DNA from: Desulfotomaculum sp. | GTDB taxonomy: Bacteria; Bacillota; Desulfotomaculia; Desulfotomaculales; Ammonificaceae | DNA: 16,996 bases | Direction: 5' to 3' | Assembly (NCBI GenBank): GCA_012961725.1 | Contig: DTYU01000075.1 | Span: 1 to 16,996 of the forward strand | In this document: piece by piece, positions 6,768 to 12,666 of the stretch | Layout of the letters: every line of letters starts with the position of its first letter | Numbering within the stretch: the first letter of the stretch is position 1 | The notes under the pieces: generated by a model | What the model was told of the DNA's origin: nothing | The model's database searches: none | Seen by the model: only the letters and a program-made list of their open reading frames with translations | Translations under genes and position numbers: made by a program

Positions 6768-7554
6768 AATCGACCCTCCCGTTAATCCTTTCTCCGCTAT
6801 TATCAACAACGTAGGACCTTTCACCCCGGCGCTGCCGCCAGAGGTCATTCATGCTGACATTTTCCAGTGCAGACCGGAAGCGGGTGCGAAACTCGGGATA
6901 CCTTTGGGTGATACACCTTACCATATCCTTCATGTCCTCCCGTCTCGTCCTGCCCGCGTAAGGGCAAGCGGGGGGCAGCACTGGTATGTTCACACGCGCA
7001 ACCAGCCTGTCTAACCTCTGTTCCGGCAGGTAGCTGAAGGGCCTGATAAGGTGCAGCCCTATCCGGTCAAGATATACCGCCGGACGGAAGGTCTTCATGA
7101 TTCCCGCATACAGCAGGTTAAGAAAAAAAGTCTCAATCACATCATCAAGGTGGTGTCCCAATGCCACCCGGTTGCAGCCCAACTCCTTGGCCCGCGAGTT
7201 CAAAAGGCCGGCCCGCAGCTTTGCACAGAGGGAACAGGCGCCCTTTTCCCCCTTTTCAGCAATGATCCGGGCGATCGGGTAACTGACGGTATCGAGCGGC
7301 ACTCCATTTGCCGCGCAGAAGGATTCGAGTGGCGAGCAGTCAACCGTCCCCCACCCGGCGTCAATATAGACGGCTCTCAGGGAAAAAGAAAGGTGGGAGT
7401 AATCCCGCAGGTAGGCCAAAACGTACAGGAGCGACATGCTATCCTTTCCTCCGGAGACGCCGACCGCCACCCTGTCCCCGGAGGAAATCATCCCGTAGTC
7501 CCTGATGGCCCGCTTTACGTCCGTTAAGAACCAATGCTCCCAACTCTTTCCCAC
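6721..7554 (-). CDS. TtcA-family PP-loop tRNA 2-thiolation ATPase
   Basis: A 277-residue PP-loop ATPase related to TtcA, which adenylates a tRNA pyrimidine C2 position for sulfur insertion (2-thiocytidine at position 32 in TtcA) using a [4Fe-4S] cluster. The PP-loop is SGGKDS (34-39). The likely cluster ligands are CSLC (107-110) and the Cys of PPACPYAGRTRRE (~197). GHHLDDVIETFFLNLLY (~133-149) is the family's second motif. GTG 7554 is preceded by GGGAGG at 6 nt and gives the normal N-terminus (WEHWFLTDVKRAI); the longer TTG start at 7608 lacks support. The recognisable domain ends near ENVSMNDLW (~239), leaving about 38 low-similarity residues that overlap the YbjQ gene. The exact tRNA target is inferred. 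Confidence 0.8.
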   Translation of the reverse strand: MGKSWEHWFLTDVKRAIRDYGMISSGDRVAVGVSGGKDSMSLLYVLAYLRDYSHLSFSLRAVYIDAGWGTVDCSPLESFCAANGVPLDTVSYPIARIIAEKGEKGACSLCAKLRAGLLNSRAKELGCNRVALGHHLDDVIETFFLNLLYAGIMKTFRPAVYLDRIGLHLIRPFSYLPEQRLDRLVARVNIPVLPPACPYAGRTRREDMKDMVRCITQRYPEFRTRFRSALENVSMNDLWRQRRGERSYVVDNSGERINGRVDYDRNHGGSDSGQGDR

Positions 7555-7647
7555 GATCAACCTCCCTGCCCCCGCCTGTAGCAGGCAGGTGTCGGCAGAC
7601 AGGGACAAAGTTTTCCGGCAGTTCTTAGGATTAACCGGTGTGACTTA

Positions 7648-7676
7648 ATTATGCTTGACTCCCATGCTCAAATCAA
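7648..7676 (-). promoter_or_regulatory. Promoter of the TtcA-like/YbjQ operon
   Basis: On the minus strand, TTGATT (7676-7671) and CATAAT (7653-7648) are separated by 17 nt, matching four and five of six sigma-A consensus bases. The leader to GTG 7554 would be about 90 nt. It contains small GC-rich hairpins (for example GCCTG-TAG-CAGGC at 7570-7582) just before the ribosome binding site. Confidence 0.5.
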
Positions 7677-7834
7677 GTCCGATCAACGGCCATTTCGTAG
7701 CACAATTTGCAGCAAACAAGAACCTGAAGCCGAAATCTGTAATAATCTGTAATATCTATGGAAGGCTATTCTTTTCCTGCTGTATAAGCACAAAGGAAAC
7801 GGGCAGTCTAAAATTCAGCACGGAGGTGTCCGCC

Positions 7835-8131
7835 TTGGCAAAAACAAAACTTGAAATAAAGCGGGTTATGGCAAGGGAAGAACTCGTTGTCTTCCTCGAA
7901 AGCGTTCTAACACAGGTTGAGGAGGGCAGGCTTTCAGTAGACAAGATAACGGTGGGGCTGCCTGAGGAGGCCGAAGTGGAGTTCGAAATCGAAGCGGAGC
8001 ACGGATTAACAGAGGTCGAATTAGAGATTAAATGGAAGTTTGCAGAGGAAACAGCGGGAGGAGAAAAGGCCGGCAACGAAGATGAACAGCGCGGCGAAGC
8101 ACCGACAGAACCGGCAGGAGGAGAGAATTAG
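7835..8131 (+). CDS. Amphi-Trp domain protein
   Basis: A 98-residue acidic protein. Residues ~3-67 (TKLEIKRVMAREELVVFLES onward) fit the small amphi-Trp domain family. An N-terminal strand and helix is followed by a GRLSVDKITVGLPEEAEVEF segment and an alternating strand ending in the Trp motif LEIKWKF. The function of the family is not known to me. The start is TTG 7835, with GGAGGTG 6 nt upstream. A longer frame from 7655 has no ribosome binding site and no similarity. The C-terminal ~30 residues are low-complexity Glu/Gly/Ala and probably disordered. It lies 102 nt before the GAPDH gene on the same strand and may be co-transcribed with it. Confidence 0.75.
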   Translation: MAKTKLEIKRVMAREELVVFLESVLTQVEEGRLSVDKITVGLPEEAEVEFEIEAEHGLTEVELEIKWKFAEETAGGEKAGNEDEQRGEAPTEPAGGEN

Positions 8132-8233
8132 TGCCGGGCAGGCCGGGAATGTAAGTGATTCAACGGGTATGCCTCACTATTTTGCGAATCGGCCCCAGAG
8201 TGCCATTAACTATTCTTATTAAGGAGGAGATCT

Positions 8234-9244
8234 ATGGCATTACCAGTCGGGATTAACGGGTTCGGGCGCATCGGGCGCAACCTTTTCCGGGCGGTTAGGG
8301 ACCGCGAAGACATCCAGGTGGTAGCGGTAAACGACCTTACCACCGGTACCACGCTCGCCCATCTTTTGAAATACGACTCCGTCCACGGCCGGTTCGCCGC
8401 CGATATCGCGGCGGATGAAGGCGCCATCCGGGTAAACGGCCGGGAGATCAGGGTTTTTGCCGAGAAGGACCCCGCAAACATCCCTTGGCGCCAGATGGGT
8501 GTGGAGGTGGTCGTTGAGGCCACGGGGCGCTTCACTAAATACGAGGATGCGAAGCGCCATCTTGACGCCGGCGCCCGGAAAGCGGTGATCACCGCCCCGG
8601 CCACCTTACCCGAAGACGTAACGCTGATAATGGGTGTAAACGAGGACTGGTACAACCCTGCTAAACACGACGTCGTCTCGTGCGGGTCCTGCACTACAAA
8701 CTGCCTGGCACCGATGGTCAAGGTGCTCCACCAGGGTTTAGGGATCGTGCGCGGGGCAATGACTACGGTCCACGCCTACACCAACGACCAGAACCTTTTA
8801 GACCTCCCCCACCGCGACCTGCGCCGTGCCCGTGCCGCTGCGCTCTCCATGATCCCGACAACCACCGGGGCGGCAAAACTCATCGGCCTTGTCTTCCCCG
8901 AACTCAAAGGAAAACTGACGGGCCTTGCGGTGCGGGTGCCTACACCGAACGTCTCACTCATCGATCTCGTTGTGGAGGTCTCGCGCCCCACCACCCAGGA
9001 AGAGGTCAACCGGCTATTCCGGGAAGCGGCAGAGGGACCGCTGCGGGGCATTCTCGCCTACTGCGAGGAGCCACTCGTTTCCAGGGACTTTAACGGCGAC
9101 CCCCACTCCTGTGTCATTGATGCCCTCTCCACCAGCGTCATCGACCACAGGTTGGTAAAGGCGCTCGCCTGGTATGACAACGAATGGGGGTATTCCCAGC
9201 GGGTCGCCGACGTGATCGCCTACATGGCCGGAAAGGAGCGTTAG
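8234..9244 (+). CDS. gap: Glyceraldehyde-3-phosphate dehydrogenase, type I
   Basis: A 336-residue GAPDH. It oxidises glyceraldehyde-3-phosphate with NAD+ and phosphate to 1,3-bisphosphoglycerate in glycolysis, or runs in reverse in gluconeogenesis. The Rossmann motif GFGRIGR is at 9-15. Asn33-Asp34 in VAVNDLT favours NAD over NADP. The catalytic Cys153 is in SCGSCTTNCLAP, and His180 is in TTVHAYTNDQ. VRVPTPNVSLIDL and AWYDNEWGYSQRV are standard. Full length is normal. The start is ATG 8234 with AAGGAGGAG just upstream. The residues before the catalytic Cys read SCGSC where SNASC is usual; the catalytic residues are intact. No phosphoglycerate kinase follows, unlike many gap loci. Confidence 0.95.
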   Translation: MALPVGINGFGRIGRNLFRAVRDREDIQVVAVNDLTTGTTLAHLLKYDSVHGRFAADIAADEGAIRVNGREIRVFAEKDPANIPWRQMGVEVVVEATGRFTKYEDAKRHLDAGARKAVITAPATLPEDVTLIMGVNEDWYNPAKHDVVSCGSCTTNCLAPMVKVLHQGLGIVRGAMTTVHAYTNDQNLLDLPHRDLRRARAAALSMIPTTTGAAKLIGLVFPELKGKLTGLAVRVPTPNVSLIDLVVEVSRPTTQEEVNRLFREAAEGPLRGILAYCEEPLVSRDFNGDPHSCVIDALSTSVIDHRLVKALAWYDNEWGYSQRVADVIAYMAGKER

Positions 9245-9272
9245 GTTACGCACGTCGGGATACCCGTAGGTA

Positions 9273-9350
9273 CACCACGGAGACCCAGAGGACACAGAGA
9301 CTTTACCTATCTCCCCTTCTTTTCTCTATGACCTTTGTGCCTCTGTGGTG
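9273..9350. repeat. 78-bp palindromic element, imperfect 27-bp inverted repeat
   Basis: Arms 9273-9299 and 9324-9350 are inverted copies matching at 21 of 27 positions around a 24-nt pyrimidine-rich loop. The arm core CACCAC(A/G)GAG with AGAGG(A/T)CA resembles intergenic 'CCACAGAGGCACAGAGG' repeats that I recall from many bacterial genomes. No transposase is adjacent. It lies between the gap stop and the terminator hairpin, and both genes around it end here. Confidence 0.6.
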
Positions 9351-9351
9351 G

Positions 9352-9378
9352 AAAAAACCTCCGGCAGCCCGGAGGTTC
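9352..9378 (-). terminator. Intrinsic terminator of the DUF89-sufC-sufB operon
   Basis: A perfect 9-bp stem (9356-9364 with 9369-9377) around a 4-nt loop. On the minus strand it is followed by a run of T (plus-strand A at 9352-9357), the classic intrinsic form. It lies 56 nt beyond the SufB-like stop. Read on the plus strand it lacks a proper T-run (CTGGCTTTAAT), so it may only weakly terminate gap. Confidence 0.85.
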
Positions 9379-9433
9379 TGGCTTTAATCCACGTTCCAGC
9401 CCTGGAGCACCGCTTCTTCTACGCTACGTCGCC

Positions 9434-10576
9434 TTAGATACCGAGTTGCGAAGCGGCAATCGCCTTATCGATCTCTGTCTGTAAGACCGCCGGCAGCCCT
9501 TCAATGCGGACGTTGAGGAAGCCCCGTACGATGGCAGCCGTGGCCTCCTCCTCGTCAAAGCCGCGCGCCATCAGGTACTCGATCTCTTCCTCCGCCACCT
9601 TGCCGACGGCAGCTTCATGCGAGAGTTCCACCTTGGATACCAACGCCTCCAGTTCCGGAACCGCATAAATCCTCCCGCGCTCGGACAGCATCAGGCCGCG
9701 GCATTCAAGGTGCCCCCGGATCCCCGGGACCTCCCCCACGATGTGCCCCCTGCTGATGATCTCGCCGCCGGTCGTGATCGCCCGGGCGATTACCTCCGCC
9801 TTCGTCTCCGGTGCGCTCAGGTACACCCGTGAACCGGTGTCCATAGTGGTGCCGGGCGGCGCGATCAGGATCGTGTTATAACGGGCCACCGCCGATTCAC
9901 CCGCAAGGCGCGTGAAAGGATCCATTTTCAGGCTCTTCACCCCGCTGAGGCAGACGAAGTTGGCGAGAAAGACCCCTCCACTCTCCACAAGCGTGGCGCT
10001 CTGCGGACGCACTATTACTTCTTTGCCCCAGTTATGAATCATGGTGAAGCTGAGTTTTGCGCCTTTTTTTACGTAAGCCTCGGTAATCCCCGCATGCATC
10101 CCCCGGTGTACCAGCGCGCCGGTCGCGCAACCGGTGATGAGATCAACCGACGCCCCCTCTTCTACCAAAACGAGGTTGTAAACCTCCTGGGCAAGGCCCT
10201 CACGCGCAATGTAGAGGCTTGCCTGCACGGGATAACGGGCTTTGACCCCCGGCAGAACCCTGATAAAATAACCGGTCAGCGGGCGTCCGTCTCTCGCGCC
10301 CGCAAGCGGCAGCAAGCGGCCTGTATACTCGCAGATCCAGTCGTATTTCTCGACGGCCTCCCGGATGTTTAAGATCTCGATCCCTTCTTGAACACTCCGG
10401 CAGTGAACCACCGAATGGTCAAGCTGCATGAACGTTCCGGCCCTGCCTTTGCCGGTCACGTCTATACCGATATGCAACAGCCGTTCCTTTTCCATAGCGG
10501 GCAAGAGCCTGAGATCATCTATGTAAGCGTGCGGCTCGGCCTCCCGCAGGAATTCCCGTTTAATCTCTACAGACAT
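9434..10576 (-). CDS. sufB: SufB/SufD-family Fe-S cluster assembly scaffold
   Basis: A 380-residue SufB/SufD family protein, the beta-helix partner of the SufC ATPase in cytoplasmic Fe-S cluster assembly. The C-terminal family signature is clear: LSHEAAVGKVAEEEIEYLMA, RGFDEEEATAAIVRGFL. The central segment shows the repeated-strand pattern (VYNLVLVEEGASVDLITGCA, TRLAGESAVARYN, RGHLECRGLML). It is the only SufB/D-type gene here and pairs with one SufC, with no SufS or SufU. This matches the minimal SUF-like (SMS) systems of anaerobes and archaea, in which one scaffold serves both roles. ATG 10576 has GAGGGGG about 10 nt upstream. The frame continues to 10693 but there overlaps sufC. It overlaps the sufC end by 17 bp, implying coupled translation. 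Confidence 0.85.
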   Translation of the reverse strand: MSVEIKREFLREAEPHAYIDDLRLLPAMEKERLLHIGIDVTGKGRAGTFMQLDHSVVHCRSVQEGIEILNIREAVEKYDWICEYTGRLLPLAGARDGRPLTGYFIRVLPGVKARYPVQASLYIAREGLAQEVYNLVLVEEGASVDLITGCATGALVHRGMHAGITEAYVKKGAKLSFTMIHNWGKEVIVRPQSATLVESGGVFLANFVCLSGVKSLKMDPFTRLAGESAVARYNTILIAPPGTTMDTGSRVYLSAPETKAEVIARAITTGGEIISRGHIVGEVPGIRGHLECRGLMLSERGRIYAVPELEALVSKVELSHEAAVGKVAEEEIEYLMARGFDEEEATAAIVRGFLNVRIEGLPAVLQTEIDKAIAASQLGI

Positions 10577-11354
10577 TGCTACTAATCCCCCTCGCTCCCT
10601 GCAGGGCGCAGCGAACACATTCGCCGTACCCGATGCGTTTAATGCAGCCGAAAAGCTCCCGCGGGTTTCCGCTGCACGAGAGCATTCCCTCATAAATCAC
10701 GTGGCCTACGTCTGCCTCTACGTAGTTCAGGATGTACCCGCTATGGGTGATAATCAAACCGGACTTTGTGCGGCCGCGACGCATCTCCCGGAGCGAGCGG
10801 CTGTCCCACGGAGCGACCTCTTTTTCCAAGAGGTAGTTGATGGCATGGCCGATCAGTGCGATATTCTCCAGGTCCACCCCCGATTCGGGCTCGTCCAGCA
10901 GGATAAGCTCGGGATTCTGTGCTAACAGTTGCAGCAGTTCGGAACGCTTCAGCTCCCCCCCCGAAAACCCGCGGTTGACCTCCCGTCCAAGAAAGTCGTT
11001 CATGTTCAAACTCCCGGCCAGCGTCTCCGGTGCAATCCGGTTCCGGGAGGCAAACCTGACGATATCCTCCAGCATCACCCCGTGGAGTGTAGGGGGCCGC
11101 TGGAAGGCCATCCCGATGCCCATGGCCGCCCGTTCGTTTACCGGCAGTCCGGTGATATCCCTGCCGCGAAAAAGGATCCGGCCGGCCGTCACTTTATAAC
11201 GGGGAAAGCCCATGATCGTTCCCAAGAGTGTGGTCTTGCCGGAACCGTTGGGCCCAAAGAGGACGTGGGTCTCGCCGGGTTTGATCTCCATGTTTATGTC
11301 CCTTAGCACCAGGCGACCGGCAACCGCTACCGTTAGGCCCTCAAGCAGTAACAC
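10560..11354 (-). CDS. sufC: SufC-type Fe-S assembly ATPase
   Basis: A 264-residue ABC-type ATPase that drives the SufB scaffold. Walker A is GPNGSGKTT (34-42), the Q-loop is AFQRPP, and the signature is FSGGELKR (130-137). Walker B is LILLDEPESGVD, and the H-loop His is in LIITHSGYILNYV. It has a stretch absent from classical SufC (EVAPWDSRSLREMRRGRTKS) before the H-loop and a Cys-bearing tail (GYGECVRC), which I associate with minimal-SUF ATPases of anaerobes. GTG 11354 sits 6 nt after GGAGG. The alternative ATG 11369 overlaps the DUF89 stop as ATGA but lacks a ribosome binding site. Either way, DUF89, sufC and sufB are tightly linked. Confidence 0.88.
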   Translation of the reverse strand: MLLLEGLTVAVAGRLVLRDINMEIKPGETHVLFGPNGSGKTTLLGTIMGFPRYKVTAGRILFRGRDITGLPVNERAAMGIGMAFQRPPTLHGVMLEDIVRFASRNRIAPETLAGSLNMNDFLGREVNRGFSGGELKRSELLQLLAQNPELILLDEPESGVDLENIALIGHAINYLLEKEVAPWDSRSLREMRRGRTKSGLIITHSGYILNYVEADVGHVIYEGMLSCSGNPRELFGCIKRIGYGECVRCALQGARGISSNVCRD

Positions 11355-11365
11355 TGTTCCCCTCC

Positions 11366-12220
11366 TCATCTCGCACCGAAGGCCGCAACAAAACTGCCCT
11401 GCGGCACCCCGAGCGCCGCGGCTATAGGGTGACATTTGGCCTTCAGCAAGTGCATAACCCTGTCGTCTTCCGTCTCCGAAAAGGTCTCGTAATAACCCAT
11501 TCCCTTGGCCAAGATAAGATCCGCGTCGGAGTAAAGTGATTTGAACTCGGGTGAAGCCGCCTCGATGTCAAGACCGGGAGAGTCCGTCCCGGTGGTTTCT
11601 ACGCGCTCAAAGGCTTCCTTCAACCCGCACGCCTCTAAATCCGCAAGAGTGAGGTCATTTTGGACCGGCCGGGCCTTGACCACATATATCACCTCTTCCA
11701 CCGCCTCGGCAAGAGAGCGGTACAGGGGAAGATCAAAGTAGCATTCCGCGGCGTTGTCGGTCATAAACAGGACCCGCCGCGTGCTCTTCAGCCGTTCAAG
11801 GAAGGCCGGGATTTCGTTGACCGTGAACTCCACCCGCTGTCTCATTTCTTTCGCCACCGTTTCCAAGTCCCGGAAAAAGTCAACTGTGTTACCCACGACA
11901 GCCAAACGGAAAAGGCCATCCCAACCCTCCCCCGAGATGCGGATCGCTTCATGGACAAGCTTCACTGCAAGCGCGAGTTCGCGGTCTTTCACCTCCCGAA
12001 AAGGATCGGGATTCCCGCAAAGATCCCTGATCGTGCGCTGCACCAAAGTGGCAATCGTAGCAGGAATCCTCTCAAACGAAAACTCGGCCTCCAGGACTCT
12101 CCGGCCGGTCTCTATCGCCTGCTCCCGCAAATGCGGCTCATCAGTCGCTAAAGTGGCTGTAGTGATTATTAAACGCTCAAGACAACCGTAGCACTCTTTT
12201 GCAACCCGCATCTTTTCCAC
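11366..12220 (-). CDS. DUF89 (ARMT1-like) family protein, putative damage-control phosphatase
   Basis: A 284-residue DUF89-domain protein. The family comprises metal-dependent phosphatases proposed to remove damaged phospho-metabolites; the substrate here is unknown. Visible motifs are an N-terminal CYGC (Cys10, Cys13) typical of the prokaryotic subgroup, CGNPDPFREVK (~68-78) and VVGNTVDF (~108-115). TDNAAECYFDL (~154-164) carries the catalytic Asp-Asn, and KGMGYYETF (~239-247) follows. The start is GTG 12220 or ATG 12211. Both lack a strong ribosome binding site, and the -10 box ends only 13 nt before the GTG, so the leader is very short. Its stop touches the sufC start region, giving an operon DUF89-sufC-sufB. 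A role linked to Fe-S assembly is inference from position only. Confidence 0.82.
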   Translation of the reverse strand: MEKMRVAKECYGCLERLIITTATLATDEPHLREQAIETGRRVLEAEFSFERIPATIATLVQRTIRDLCGNPDPFREVKDRELALAVKLVHEAIRISGEGWDGLFRLAVVGNTVDFFRDLETVAKEMRQRVEFTVNEIPAFLERLKSTRRVLFMTDNAAECYFDLPLYRSLAEAVEEVIYVVKARPVQNDLTLADLEACGLKEAFERVETTGTDSPGLDIEAASPEFKSLYSDADLILAKGMGYYETFSETEDDRVMHLLKAKCHPIAAALGVPQGSFVAAFGAR

Positions 12221-12232
12221 ACCACGAATAAT

Positions 12233-12261
12233 ATTATACTTCTTTTACCCGATAACGGTAA
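12233..12261 (-). promoter_or_regulatory. Promoter of the DUF89-sufC-sufB operon
   Basis: On the minus strand a perfect TATAAT (12238-12233) lies 17 nt after TTACCG (12261-12256), a poor -35. It falls in the 56-nt gap between mutS2 and DUF89. The expected transcript start near 12226 leaves about 6 nt before GTG 12220, or about 15 nt before ATG 12211. Confidence 0.6.
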
Positions 12262-12276
12262 GCTCTTTTGGAAATC

Positions 12277-12666
12277 TTAATCAAGTTCCGCCACGGTTAC
12301 TCCTCCTCCGCCTTCACCGGAACCCCCGGCACGAAAGGCTTTCACCCGCGGGTGCGCTGAAAGATACTCTTTTACCGCCGCGCGCAATGCTCCGGTACCG
12401 TACCCGTGGATGATATCCACCCGGCCGAGCCCGGAAAGAAGCGCCGCATCAAGCTGCCGCTCCAACTCCTGGAGCGCCTCCTCTACGCGCCGTCCCCGCA
12501 AATCAACGGTCGGGCTAGGCGGGGCCGCGCTACCCGAAAAACACACCCCGCCCCCGGAACGCCGCTTGCCGACCGGTTTAACCGCCGAGGAAGGAAGGTC
12601 CACGCGAAAAGCGCCGACCTGGACAGTGACCGTCCCCTCCCGTGGCAGACCGACAACGGCACCTTC
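12277..12666 (-). pseudogene. mutS2: Smr-domain tail of MutS2, separated by an in-frame amber codon
   Basis: This is the rest of the MutS2 reading frame after TAG 12669-12667, in the same frame and with no other stop until TAA 12279-12277. The first ~20 codons (EGAVVGLPREGTVTVQVGAF) continue the small beta domain that precedes Smr in MutS2. A variable linker follows. Then comes the Smr nuclease domain, with its two hallmarks TVDLRGRRVEEAL (~700-712 of the full frame) and IIHGYGTGALR (~733-743), and a final GGGVTVAEL. A GTG at 12603 could start a 108-residue product, but I see no ribosome binding site before it. The tail is probably untranslated unless the TAG is read through or is an error. 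Confidence 0.8.

Noticed and set aside
6444..6848. Longer YbjQ start upstream of 6767
   Set aside because: Extra residues show no family similarity and overlap the TtcA-like gene; the strong GGGAGGG site supports ATG 6767.
9274..9350. CRISPR or riboswitch explanation of the gap-sufB intergenic repeat
   Set aside because: Only two arms in inverted orientation and no spacers; it lies between two gene 3' ends, where a riboswitch would not act.
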